Below, one piece after another: positions 1-7,926 of a stretch of DNA of 34,288 nucleotides. The position numbers were made by a program, and so were the translations under genes. The notes beneath the pieces were generated by a model. It was given only the letters and a program-made list of their open reading frames with translations. It searched no databases and had not been told where the DNA came from. Each line of letters opens with the position of its first letter. Position 1 is the stretch's first letter. Source of the DNA: a virus. Location: positions 1 to 34,288 of IMG/VR virus record IMGVR_UViG_3300025120_000247; one strand, written 5' to 3'.

Positions 1-272
1 TTAATTTCAGGATTACATTCACGAACATACTTTGCGTGTTCTAACATATCTGGAGCAAAGATAGGATCTCCGTGGTTTCCACAGAAAAAGAAAGTTTTAA
101 GATTTGCAAGAAACTCTCGAGAAAAGGCTTTCTTAAAACCTTCAATTGTCATCGATTCATCTTTTAAATACTGATTAACTTCTCCACCATTCTTATTTCT
201 ATCACACATAGGGCAAGAAGCTTGACACATTTGCGTTGGTTCGAAATGAACCATTTTCACATTATTATACAT
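1..272 (-). CDS. Radical SAM enzyme, N-terminal fragment (cut by window edge)
   Basis: The first about 90 residues are visible; the C-terminus lies beyond position 1. The start ATG (272-270) shares one base with the stop of the upstream gene (TAATG), so the two are translationally coupled. The [4Fe-4S]/SAM motif CQASCPMC sits at residues 16-23 (C16, C20, C23). Instead of the usual GGEP it has CGNHGDP about 45 residues further on, as the 336-aa radical SAM gene at 1206-2216 has CGNLGDP; the two are clearly related. Any C-terminal SPASM domain cannot be seen. The radical SAM call is firm; the substrate is unknown. Confidence 0.85.
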   Translation of the reverse strand, partial: MYNNVKMVHFEPTQMCQASCPMCDRNKNGGEVNQYLKDESMTIEGFKKAFSREFLANLKTFFFCGNHGDPIFAPDMLEHAKYVRECNPEI

Positions 273-1219
273 TACATATATTCTTTACAGTTTTTACAAA
301 TTTCTAAAGGTTCATCAAATAGCTCAGTAAAAAAATCACCTTTAATTATATCATCATATTCGTATTTATGCAAGTTATTATCTAAGTTAAATAAGTTAAG
401 TTCTGCATATAGCGTATGTTCAGTCGCAATTGCTGGCATGTAACAGCATTGCCACAAATTACCCCAAGCATCTAATTGAACTTTAGCCCATTTTCTCCAT
501 TGACATTTTGAATCTACAGTTACTTCTACACCTTTTTCTCTTAGAGGATAATTTCTATTATCGTGTTTTAAATCAATTGTATTATATTCGTATTTTCGAA
601 AAGATTCAATATCTCCACGCGTAGCTGTATGTTCTTCCCATTTCTTATATTTCTTATGAAATATGTTTTCCATATATGATTTTTGCAATTCAAATTCTAC
701 ACAACCCATTTCTTTAGATAGTTTATGTGCTTTTTTTATTTCATGTTCATTATGTTTAAAAACTATATATGTCCAAGATGCTTGTCCGCCGTTATCTATA
801 AAAGATTTCATGTTTTTAAGAATAGAATCGATATTACAACCTCTTCTATATAGTTCGTTTGTTTCTACTCCATCAACTGCAAATCTAACTCTACCATGTC
901 TAAATTCTGATAATAATATAGCAAGATCTTTCCACCAAGAAACAGATCTCGCAGATCCATTTGTTGATATTATAACAGTACAACGTCTTGGAATTAAATT
1001 AATTAATCCAAAAACATCAGGGTGACTAGTAAAATCACCATAAGCTCCATTGAAAGTTACTGTTTTTATTTTTTCGAAATTTATTTTTTGAAATATTTTA
1101 ACTGGTAGATGAGTAAGCTCTACAGCTGTTTCACCACCATCTTTGTTTCGCACACAACCACCGCAGTGACTATTACAATAAGTTGTTACATCTACATGTA
1201 ATTGTCTAGGTTGCAACAT
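272..1219 (-). CDS. Radical SAM protein with C-terminal SPASM-like cysteines
   Basis: 315 aa. The cluster motif CNSHCGGC gives C15, C19 and C22, placed very near the N-terminus. The strand-2 motif is a divergent GAYGDF (58-63) rather than GGEP. At the C-terminus C239, C258, C259 and a final CKNC (C308, C311) follow the spacing of a SPASM/twitch auxiliary cluster domain, with the typical 'aWGNLWQCC' pattern. Radical SAM enzymes cleave SAM to a 5'-deoxyadenosyl radical; SPASM members usually act on peptides or other large substrates. The ATG start at 1219 overlaps the end of the upstream radical SAM gene by 14 nt. It is a distant paralogue of its two neighbours. The substrate is not predictable. 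Confidence 0.85.
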   Translation of the reverse strand: MLQPRQLHVDVTTYCNSHCGGCVRNKDGGETAVELTHLPVKIFQKINFEKIKTVTFNGAYGDFTSHPDVFGLINLIPRRCTVIISTNGSARSVSWWKDLAILLSEFRHGRVRFAVDGVETNELYRRGCNIDSILKNMKSFIDNGGQASWTYIVFKHNEHEIKKAHKLSKEMGCVEFELQKSYMENIFHKKYKKWEEHTATRGDIESFRKYEYNTIDLKHDNRNYPLREKGVEVTVDSKCQWRKWAKVQLDAWGNLWQCCYMPAIATEHTLYAELNLFNLDNNLHKYEYDDIIKGDFFTELFDEPLEICKNCKEYM

Positions 1220-2216
1220 ATTGTAATTTTACAGTGTCTTGTTTTGTATTACATTTAGCTGAACAAATATATGGATTATCTGCAGTATTCCATCTTTCAA
1301 ATATACTATCAAACCATTCTATAGCTTTAGTTATTCCAACTTCTTTTGCATTATTTTCTCTCACCATTGAATTCATATCTAATATTTCTGCTAAATCAAG
1401 TTTTTGAGAACTACATGTCGATGCATGCGCCCAACAGCATGGAAATACGTGTCCTGTTGCAGAAACGTAAATCTCTTTATGTTTTACACATTTTGGAGCT
1501 ATGTTAAATTTATGTCTATTTTTTACTATATTTTTAATTAGTGGATTATTCATCACTTCACTTTGATATTGCGATTTGCTTGGAGGTTTAATAACTTCTG
1601 CCGTTTTACCTCTCCAATAAGATTGCCATATTGGTTTTTCTTTATCATAACGATTTGTTGATTTCGGTATAAATTCTTTAAATCCAAGTTCTTTTGATAA
1701 TTTTTCTGCTAGTTCAACTTGGTGTTCGTTATGTTCAAAGATTAAATAATCCCATCTTGCTTTTCCACCTGCTTTAATAAACTCTTTTACGTTATTCATT
1801 ACATTTTTCCATGAAACTCCTTTTCTGTAAATATGATTAGTGTCTTCAAGACCATCAATTGAAAAAGTAACATGATTAACAATTTTAGCTAACTCAATCC
1901 AAAACTCAGGCTTTCTAGCTCCGCCGTTTGTATTCATTGATAAGTATATTTTCGAATTATGTTTACGAAAATATTTAAATATTTCAATACAATCAGGCGC
2001 TAACATAGGGTCGCCAAGATTGCCGCACATATACATTTCATTTAAATTTTGAATAAAACTAGGAGAAAATATATTTTTAACATCATCAATTGATAATGAA
2101 TGATTAGTTATATATGGATTAAGTTTGCCATCTGATAGTGTGACACGATCGCACATAGGACACATAGCTTGGCAAAGCTGAGTTGATTCTAAGTGTATTT
2201 TTTTAATGCTGTACAT
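1206..2216 (-). CDS. Radical SAM protein with C-terminal SPASM-like cysteines
   Basis: 336 aa. CQAMCPMC at residues 15-22 binds the SAM [4Fe-4S] cluster. CGNLGDP (64-70) replaces GGEP. A C-terminal cysteine set (C243, C260, C261, C268, then C318 and C322), with the pattern 'vsaTGHVFPCC', fits an auxiliary Fe-S SPASM domain. The ATG start at 2216 lies inside the end of the upstream glycosyltransferase-like gene (28 nt overlap). It resembles the truncated gene at the left edge through most of the visible N-terminus. Its first ten codons also survive, slightly altered, in the junction scar at 2904-2975. Its reaction is unknown. Confidence 0.87.
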   Translation of the reverse strand: MYSIKKIHLESTQLCQAMCPMCDRVTLSDGKLNPYITNHSLSIDDVKNIFSPSFIQNLNEMYMCGNLGDPMLAPDCIEIFKYFRKHNSKIYLSMNTNGGARKPEFWIELAKIVNHVTFSIDGLEDTNHIYRKGVSWKNVMNNVKEFIKAGGKARWDYLIFEHNEHQVELAEKLSKELGFKEFIPKSTNRYDKEKPIWQSYWRGKTAEVIKPPSKSQYQSEVMNNPLIKNIVKNRHKFNIAPKCVKHKEIYVSATGHVFPCCWAHASTCSSQKLDLAEILDMNSMVRENNAKEVGITKAIEWFDSIFERWNTADNPYICSAKCNTKQDTVKLQYVAT

Positions 2217-2942
2217 AATCCATCATACTTTCTATCGTTTGGCATACTAGACAAATGAAACATCACACATGTTTCTAGCTCAGGATCACGCATAATGGTG
2301 TTATGAAATTCTGTTGGTAATGTGCAGTTTTCATATTCTGGAAATGCTTTTAAAAACTTTTTCATAAGGTCCCAATAACCTTCCTCATACACAAAAGGAC
2401 TTTTATAAAAAAGATTATTACCTTCATACACAAATTCATAAGGGCTAGTACCCCACTTAAAAAAATCATTTGCTGTTTTTTTATCAAACATAATAACACC
2501 AAGATTATTTAAGCATTTAGTTACAAATCCAGTTTTTTCAATTGGAAATGGTACTTTAGGATTCACAACATATACATCTGTATCAGTTTTAATAATACGA
2601 TCATATTTAGATGCTAACTCTGGAAGATAGTAAAACCACCCATAAACATATTTCCAACCAGTTCCACCAAAAACACTTTGACCTAATGAGGTGGCACCTC
2701 CATTTTCAATGTGCACTTTTCCGTACGGATTGTAATCTTTCCAATGTTCTTCATGAAAAGGCGCAGTTTCAGTTATATATTTAAAATCATAGCCATGTTC
2801 TTCAGCGTATATTTCCATAGATTCTTTACAAGCATCAAGTGTATATTGAATTTGCGATTCTGATCGATATTCGCCATAAATATTATTATTAGATATTTCG
2901 TATTCAAACTGAACGATAACCGTTTTCAAATGCCCAATCCCT
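2187..2942. repeat. Tandem duplication unit, copy A
   Basis: Diverged direct repeat carrying the downstream glycosyltransferase-like gene plus short flanks. On the plus strand both copies begin with TTCTAAGTGTA (2187-2197 here) and end with GCCCAATCCCT (2932-2942 here). The left flank is the first codons of the radical SAM gene; the right flank is a copy of the last codons of the PP-loop ATPase gene. It is longer than copy B because of an in-frame insertion in the coding region. Confidence 0.8.
2189..2929 (-). CDS. DxD glycosyltransferase-like protein (downstream copy of a tandem pair)
   Basis: 246 aa beginning at a TTG codon (2929-2927), with AGGGA 8 nt upstream; no ATG lies between the preceding in-frame TAG and the conserved MKTVIVQFEYE start. 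The motif KTDTDVYVVNP (D116, D118) is a DxD metal/nucleotide-sugar site of a GT-A fold. The segment YAEEHGYDF (41-49) recalls GT34-like enzymes, but family assignment is tentative. It is a close paralogue of the gene immediately upstream, with a short insertion around residues 165-175 (NNLFYKSPF). The C-terminus overlaps the radical SAM gene by 28 nt. It probably transfers a sugar within the pathway encoded by this cluster; donor and acceptor are unknown. Confidence 0.68.
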   Translation of the reverse strand: MKTVIVQFEYEISNNNIYGEYRSESQIQYTLDACKESMEIYAEEHGYDFKYITETAPFHEEHWKDYNPYGKVHIENGGATSLGQSVFGGTGWKYVYGWFYYLPELASKYDRIIKTDTDVYVVNPKVPFPIEKTGFVTKCLNNLGVIMFDKKTANDFFKWGTSPYEFVYEGNNLFYKSPFVYEEGYWDLMKKFLKAFPEYENCTLPTEFHNTIMRDPELETCVMFHLSSMPNDRKYDGLCTALKKYT

Positions 2943-2975
2943 AGGTTCTAAGTGTAATTTTCTAATGCTTTGCAT
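2904..2975 (-). pseudogene. 23-codon chimeric ORF at the duplication junction
   Basis: An ATG-to-TGA ORF in a different frame from the flanking glycosyltransferase genes. Its first ten codons (MQSIRKLHLE) match the start of the downstream radical SAM gene (MYSIKKIHLE). Its last twelve (RDWAFENGYRSV) match the C-terminus of the PP-loop ATPase (RDWAFEDGYRSV). It is therefore a fusion of the two gene ends made by the tandem duplication. It overlaps the end of one glycosyltransferase gene by 28 nt and the start of the other by 26 nt, the same overlaps as the original neighbours have, so it may still pass ribosomes from one gene to the next. A functional peptide is unlikely but not excluded. Confidence 0.7.
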
Positions 2976-3656
2976 AATCTTTCATACTTTTCATCATTTG
3001 GTGTGCTAGATAAATGATACATAACACAGGTTTCTGGCTGAGGATCACGCTTAATAGTATTATGGAATTCTACTGGTAAAGTTAAATTAGCGTATTGAGG
3101 GTATTCTTCTAAAAAATTGTACGTTAAAGCCCAATAACCTTCTTCACGAACTATATTTTTCATGCCCCACTCATAAAAACTATTTGCTGTTTTTTTATCA
3201 AACATAATAACACCAAGATTATTTAAGCACTTAGTTACAAATCCAGTTTTTTCAACTGGAAATGGAACCTCAGGATTTATTACATATACATCAGTATCAG
3301 TTTTAATAATACGATCATATTTTAAAGCTAATTCTTGAAGATAATAAAACCAACCATAAACAATTTTCCAACCAGCTCCACCAAAAACATCATCACCTAA
3401 TAATTTATTTCCACCATTTTCAGTGTGTATTTTTCCAATAGGACTATAATCTTTCCAATGTTGTTCATGCACTGGATGAAATTCTGTTAAATATAAAAAA
3501 TCATATCCATGTGTATCAGCGTATTCTTTCATGGAATCTTTACACATGTCAAGAGCAAATTGCGTTCGTTTTTCTGCTCTGCATCCAGCAAACGCATTTT
3601 CGTCTTTTATTTTATATTCAAACTGAACGATAGCCGTCTTCAAAAGCCCAATCCCT
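2946..3656. repeat. Tandem duplication unit, copy B
   Basis: Partner of the unit at 2187-2942, with the same end signatures: TTCTAAGTGTA at 2946-2956 and GCCCAATCCCT at 3646-3656. It contains the upstream glycosyltransferase-like gene. Its left end is a duplicated start of the radical SAM gene; its right end is the authentic 3' end of the PP-loop ATPase gene. Confidence 0.8.
2948..3643 (-). CDS. DxD glycosyltransferase-like protein (upstream copy of a tandem pair)
   Basis: 231 aa from a TTG start at 3643. This start is chosen because the paralogue has the same TTG, the same AGGGA 8 nt upstream and the same N-terminus (KTAIVQFEYK). An in-frame ATG at 3682 would add 13 residues that have no paralogue equivalent and are read in the end of the PP-loop gene. 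The DxD motif KTDTDVYVINP (D116, D118) and the YADTHGYDF segment match the second copy. The start overlaps the PP-loop ATPase gene by 26 nt. The two copies arose by tandem duplication and have diverged mostly in the C-terminal half. A GT-A-type sugar transferase is inferred. Confidence 0.68.
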   Translation of the reverse strand: MKTAIVQFEYKIKDENAFAGCRAEKRTQFALDMCKDSMKEYADTHGYDFLYLTEFHPVHEQHWKDYSPIGKIHTENGGNKLLGDDVFGGAGWKIVYGWFYYLQELALKYDRIIKTDTDVYVINPEVPFPVEKTGFVTKCLNNLGVIMFDKKTANSFYEWGMKNIVREEGYWALTYNFLEEYPQYANLTLPVEFHNTIKRDPQPETCVMYHLSSTPNDEKYERLCKALENYT

Positions 3657-4340
3657 TTCCATACACCACCAACATTCTCCACATGTTTTAGAAAAATTCT
3701 CTGTCATGTAATCCCAACCTTCACAAGATCGTGTTAACGGTAATAAATCATCTATCAATTCATATTTATAATATAATTTAGCAACATGTCCTTTATGGTG
3801 TTGGATGAAAGGGTTACAGTGAATTAGTTTTCGTTTTGAATCATCTTGTACTGGTTCTCTGTCTGAGATAAATTCCCAATCACGATGTTTCTCTCGCACT
3901 TCCCATACTTTTTCGCCAAATACTTTAGAACTTCCCCAGTACTTTTCACCTATTTCTTCAGGTGGATTTGCTGTTACTCCATTAAATACTGCGCACGTTT
4001 CACCAACTTCAGCTACTACACCATCAATAAGAGATTCTTGATCGTCGACATAATTATTAGCATTTTTATTATCTGGTTTTCCACCAGGGTCCATACACTT
4101 ACGAACTTCGTGTGTCATAAATTCTACGTCTGGAAATTTACCATACATAAAATCTAATACTTGTTGTGCATGATAACTTTGCCAATTTCGTACACCATGA
4201 ATCACAGTGATTGGCCAAATTTTCAAAGGTTTATTAGCTTTACAATATTCATCACAAATCATATAAAGAAGTATTGCGCTATCTGCTCCTCCTGATAATC
4301 TAATAATTACATTTTCTGTCAATACTGGTATATTAATCAA
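3618..4340 (-). CDS. PP-loop ATP pyrophosphatase, QueC-like
   Basis: 240 aa, close to the length of QueC. The ATP-binding PP-loop SGGADS is at 16-21 near the N-terminus. At the C-terminus C206 and CGECWWC (C220, C223, C226) match the zinc-binding arrangement seen in QueC-type enzymes, which make preQ0 from carboxy-deazaguanine. Other PP-loop enzymes (thiolases, amide synthases) share the fold, so preQ0 synthesis is only one option; no QueD, FolE or DpdA homologue lies in the window. The start is TTG (4340-4338), preceded by AAGGAT with an 8-nt spacer. Its 3' end overlaps the glycosyltransferase gene. A gap of 19 nt separates it from the amidinotransferase-like gene upstream. Confidence 0.65.
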   Translation of the reverse strand: MINIPVLTENVIIRLSGGADSAILLYMICDEYCKANKPLKIWPITVIHGVRNWQSYHAQQVLDFMYGKFPDVEFMTHEVRKCMDPGGKPDNKNANNYVDDQESLIDGVVAEVGETCAVFNGVTANPPEEIGEKYWGSSKVFGEKVWEVREKHRDWEFISDREPVQDDSKRKLIHCNPFIQHHKGHVAKLYYKYELIDDLLPLTRSCEGWDYMTENFSKTCGECWWCMERDWAFEDGYRSV

Positions 4341-4348
4341 TTTTTTAA

Positions 4349-4354
4349 ATCCTT
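4349..4354 (-). promoter_or_regulatory. Ribosome binding site for a TTG start
   Basis: AAGGAT read on the minus strand, 8 nt before the TTG at 4340-4338. It supports the TTG as the start of the PP-loop ATPase gene, since no ATG is placed before the PP-loop. Confidence 0.6.
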
Positions 4355-4359
4355 ATTTT

Positions 4360-5523
4360 TTATAGTCTATAATCTTCTAAATCACCTTCACGATCAATAT
4401 CTAAAGTATTAGAATGCCAACCGCGATTCCAAAAATATCTATTTCGAAATGGAATGTATAATACTTCAATATTTCTTTTTTCAAGTTCTTTTATAATATA
4501 AGAAGATTTAGCGCTAACAACACATGTATTTTCATCTAACATAAGAACTTTAACATCAAAAAGATTTTCTTTATTTTTTAACCATTTGTCAATAAATTTT
4601 TCATATTTTGGATTATGTTTTTTTTCTGGATACCACAAAAGACCATTATTAGATCTTTTTAATTCTAATTGATCGAGATATTTATTTTTCCAATCATTGT
4701 CGTCAAACCATATTATATCCCAATTTTTTGGAAATATTTTCTCATTATTTTTAAACCAACTTGATGCTAAAACCAATCCTGGCCTAATTACAGAAAATGC
4801 ATTTTCATTGTGTTCATTAACAAATACTTTTTTAAATTTATATTCTGGAAAGTACGGTTTTAAAAATTCATCTATAATATTCGGTGTTTGCCAAACATCA
4901 ACTAAAATTGTCTTACCTACACGTGTTAAATTAGGAGCGCAAAAACCATAAAGACCAACTTTATCTATTTTTTTACGTTCTGCATCAACGTCTAAATCAG
5001 AATCGATATTTTTCATTCTACTAATTTTAAAATTTATATTAACATCTGATCTTTTAAAACAAATATTTTTATCATTTATCACTGTATCAATTGCAGCATC
5101 ACCAAAAATTTGTCTATATTTACGCGTTAGTATATGTGAATTATAATCATTGTTATCAGTAACTAATATTTTTTTACCAATTACCATGTAATGTTCGCGC
5201 AAACATAATGGAGGATCAGGCAAACCATTACGATATCCCCAACTATATTTTTCTTCTTTACCAATACATCCATCTTTGTCAGTAAATTTTATAATACTAT
5301 CTGGAAATTCTAAATCTTTAAAAGACATTTGATGTACATTGATATTTCGATCTTTTAATATTCTTATAAAATTTTCAATATCTTCTCTAGTAGTTTCTAC
5401 TATTTCTTTTAAACCTTCTCTGATCGTAGCATTAGCTATATCATCAAAAAAAGAGTTTTCAAATACTGATCCAACAAGTAAAGAATTTAAAGGTTGAAAT
5501 TCTGTGTAACTATTAATAGACAT
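4360..5523 (-). CDS. Amidinotransferase-fold (pentein) protein with altered active site
   Basis: 387 aa from the ATG at 5523; a TTG two codons upstream is possible. The N-terminus YTEFQPLNSLLVGSVF resembles the 'eWdPLeeviVG' start of glycine/inosamine amidinotransferases. The C-terminal NRGWHSNTLDIDREGDLEDY aligns with the GGFHCWTCDVRRRG region of AGAT, where the Cys is the nucleophile; here it is Ser371 (codon TCT). The FDAAD region with the catalytic Asp appears as FCAPN (about 194-198). The expected His region is kept (EHNENAF, H238, followed by PGLVLAS). The alignment is from memory of the family. Canonical transfer of an amidino group is therefore doubtful; it may be a pseudoenzyme or have different chemistry. 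Confidence 0.7.
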   Translation of the reverse strand: MSINSYTEFQPLNSLLVGSVFENSFFDDIANATIREGLKEIVETTREDIENFIRILKDRNINVHQMSFKDLEFPDSIIKFTDKDGCIGKEEKYSWGYRNGLPDPPLCLREHYMVIGKKILVTDNNDYNSHILTRKYRQIFGDAAIDTVINDKNICFKRSDVNINFKISRMKNIDSDLDVDAERKKIDKVGLYGFCAPNLTRVGKTILVDVWQTPNIIDEFLKPYFPEYKFKKVFVNEHNENAFSVIRPGLVLASSWFKNNEKIFPKNWDIIWFDDNDWKNKYLDQLELKRSNNGLLWYPEKKHNPKYEKFIDKWLKNKENLFDVKVLMLDENTCVVSAKSSYIIKELEKRNIEVLYIPFRNRYFWNRGWHSNTLDIDREGDLEDYRL

Positions 5524-6694
5524 AATCAAAAATCTTTGGAGCTAATTCACTAGCATCTCTATTATAAAGTTGATCTTGAAGCATTACAATATCTTTAAAT
5601 GTTTCGTGTGGTATTGTGCGCTTTCCTTTTAGTCTTAATTTAAATTCTTTAGTAAATTCTGTATCTTTGGTTTCTTCATATAATCTTTTTTTAGTAAGTT
5701 CCGCTAGATTTACTACATCTAATCCTTCTGGCCAATGAACAAATGTTGGTCTATATTTTACTTCAACTTTGTATTTGCTTTCTAATATTTCTTTTAACGT
5801 ACTTAATTCAAAATCAATTTTATTCATATAGAAAGCATGATATGCTGTCGTAGTACAAACGAATAATAGTTTTTCTATTTTATCTGTTCTTGAAAGTAAA
5901 TCATGAATGTTAGCTAATACTTTATTATAATCTCCGCCTTGTCTAAAATAATTAAACACATTAGTAGTTCCATCCATACTTACAGTAATATCTGCTCTTT
6001 TAAAATGTTTCCAGAACTCTGCAATGTCATAATTCTTAAATCGAGTTAATGACATATTAGTATTGTATATTAGCGTAATTTTAGATGTATCGATACTAGG
6101 ATCGTCGATCATGCGTTGAAGAAATCTATACATTTCTACATGAAAGAATGGTTCACCACCAGAAAACTCAAGACGTTCTACAGTAGGTAATACATTTTGA
6201 AAAAGATAGTCAATCACTTCAGGTGTCGGAATATCAATACGGTGTTCATGTCTTTCAATGACATGATCAAAATGATGATCTTCCCATAACCGTTTAGCTA
6301 TTTCTGGGTTTTGTTTTCCTACTTTAATAAAGTTAGAATTAGAAGCAACCGTACAATGCCTGCATGAATAATTGCATGCTCGGTTAAGTTTAAGTTGAAG
6401 GTCTTTAACAACGATTTTTGTTTCATTGTAATCTGGCTCAGATACTAGTAAATCTTCTGATCTTTGTCTGTACGACTTTAGGCCGCTTTCTTCTTGAATT
6501 TTGCAATCTACACATTCATCAGGCCATTCATCGTTTTTAAGTTGTTCACGTATACGTATCCATTCTGCCGAATTAACATCGGGTTTTGCTGGAACATTTC
6601 CAAATTTGTGTCCATCATATAACTTAAACCTATAACATGGTGCATAACCACCAGGTTTAAAGTCTAAGTGTGTCCACGCTAACTTACATTTCAT
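5513..6694 (-). CDS. Radical SAM protein with N-terminal SPASM/twitch-like domain
   Basis: 393 aa. The N-terminal part has the twitch-like layout (W7, H9, C20, then CVDC at 61-64 and EESGLKSYRQR), but lacks the CxxPW and CC of its relatives, having only one Cys in each place. The radical SAM cluster CNYSCRHC is at 107-114, followed by SGGEPF (GGEP 179-182). The C-terminal half completes the barrel and ends without a SPASM cysteine set. The ATG overlaps the stop of the upstream gene (ATGA), so the two are coupled. It is one of seven related proteins in this cluster; the substrate is unknown. Confidence 0.87.
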   Translation of the reverse strand: MKCKLAWTHLDFKPGGYAPCYRFKLYDGHKFGNVPAKPDVNSAEWIRIREQLKNDEWPDECVDCKIQEESGLKSYRQRSEDLLVSEPDYNETKIVVKDLQLKLNRACNYSCRHCTVASNSNFIKVGKQNPEIAKRLWEDHHFDHVIERHEHRIDIPTPEVIDYLFQNVLPTVERLEFSGGEPFFHVEMYRFLQRMIDDPSIDTSKITLIYNTNMSLTRFKNYDIAEFWKHFKRADITVSMDGTTNVFNYFRQGGDYNKVLANIHDLLSRTDKIEKLLFVCTTTAYHAFYMNKIDFELSTLKEILESKYKVEVKYRPTFVHWPEGLDVVNLAELTKKRLYEETKDTEFTKEFKLRLKGKRTIPHETFKDIVMLQDQLYNRDASELAPKIFDYVY

Positions 6695-7926
6695 ATCACT
6701 TCTTTATACATATTGCAATAAAAACAATTAGGATCACCATCACACGTGTGATTATAAACTCTTTTTTTATTGTGTATTCGTAAAATTTTACCTAGTTCTG
6801 GATTAGCTTCTTCTATATTAGTACCATAAAACTCGTCAAGAGCATATATAGTTCTCATAACTCTTCGCCATTTTTCATCATCGTATACTCGTTTTTGTTT
6901 GAAAATTTGTTTTAGCTTTTCGTTTGAGTTAGTTTTTAATATCCATTCTTCGAACCAATCTGGCGCACATAAGAAATTAAGATAATATTCATCGTATGAC
7001 CATGATATAGAATCACAATGTGGTTCATAAAGTTTAAGAGATTCATCAAGATGATTAACATTAAGAACAGTAAAAGTTTGATGAATAACCATACGTTTAT
7101 TATTCAGCATTTCACTGTACTCAAGCCAATTGTCTAATCCATTTTCCCATTTAGAACCTACTCTTTGATATTCATTAATTTTCTTAGGTCCATCAAAACT
7201 ACCAGACAATCTAATATATCTAAAATCATTAAGAATGTCTGCCATTTCTTGTGTCATTTTCTTAGAACAATTTGTTACAATTTCCAAATCAACCTTTGAT
7301 ATATCTGTTCTCATATCGAGAAAGTATAAAAAATCCATAAAGTTTGGAGACATAAATGGTTCACCACCAAGTAACTTTACACTTCGCAATTCGTCCCAAT
7401 CAATATCCATATCTTTAAGAGTTTCGTATCTTGACTTCTGAACTTTAGCTACATAAAATTCAATATCTGGTTTTTCTTTTACTGCCCACATATCTCTTTT
7501 AATAAGCTTCGAAGAATATTGACTTGAACACATACGACATTGAAAATTACAAGTATTATCTAGGCTTAATTCAATGTGAGTTAATTTTCGAAAGTTTTCT
7601 GTAAGATGTTGTTTTTTAAATTTTAAACCGTGAAATATGTTTGCTCTAGTTCTCATACTAGGTACACCTGAATCTTCTTCTTCCCAGCATTTGGTACAAC
7701 GTGGATCTTTTTTACCGTTAAGCATGTCAATACGCAATTGCTTAAATGATTCTTTGTATTCTTCTGGAGAAACAGAATGTTTATTATTGAAACGACAGCA
7801 CGGGCGAATATTGCTTTCCATATTTACTGCCATAGCTTCCCATGGCATCATACATATTGTATCTGATCCACACTTTAATTTTTTTTTCGTTACTTCTAAA
7901 GTGATGTCTTTATGTGACAAATCCAA
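6691..7926 (-). CDS. Radical SAM protein with N-terminal SPASM/twitch-like domain
   Basis: 411 aa from a TTG at 7926 with a strong AAGGAG ribosome site 7 nt upstream. The N-terminal domain shows CMMPW (25-29), PCCRF (42-46) and CTKCWEEEDSGVPSMR (from C77 and C80). This is the sequence pattern of a SPASM domain but placed before the catalytic core. The core motif CNFQCRMC is at 126-133 and LLGGEPF has GGEP at 187-190. Three additional cysteines near the C-terminus (CDGDPNCFYC) could bind a further cluster or metal and are not seen in the sister proteins. The start overlaps the oxygenase-like gene by 17 nt. Confidence 0.88.
   Translation of the reverse strand: MDLSHKDITLEVTKKKLKCGSDTICMMPWEAMAVNMESNIRPCCRFNNKHSVSPEEYKESFKQLRIDMLNGKKDPRCTKCWEEEDSGVPSMRTRANIFHGLKFKKQHLTENFRKLTHIELSLDNTCNFQCRMCSSQYSSKLIKRDMWAVKEKPDIEFYVAKVQKSRYETLKDMDIDWDELRSVKLLGGEPFMSPNFMDFLYFLDMRTDISKVDLEIVTNCSKKMTQEMADILNDFRYIRLSGSFDGPKKINEYQRVGSKWENGLDNWLEYSEMLNNKRMVIHQTFTVLNVNHLDESLKLYEPHCDSISWSYDEYYLNFLCAPDWFEEWILKTNSNEKLKQIFKQKRVYDDEKWRRVMRTIYALDEFYGTNIEEANPELGKILRIHNKKRVYNHTCDGDPNCFYCNMYKEVI

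Noticed and set aside
2904-2975. The 23-codon ORF as a RiPP precursor peptide for the radical SAM enzymes
   Set aside because: Both halves match the ends of neighbouring genes, so it is a duplication scar; it has no Cys, leader or core-repeat pattern.
3618-7926. Complete preQ0/queuosine DNA-modification pathway
   Set aside because: Only a QueC-like protein is visible; no QueD, FolE, transglycosylase or compact QueE-like protein was found.
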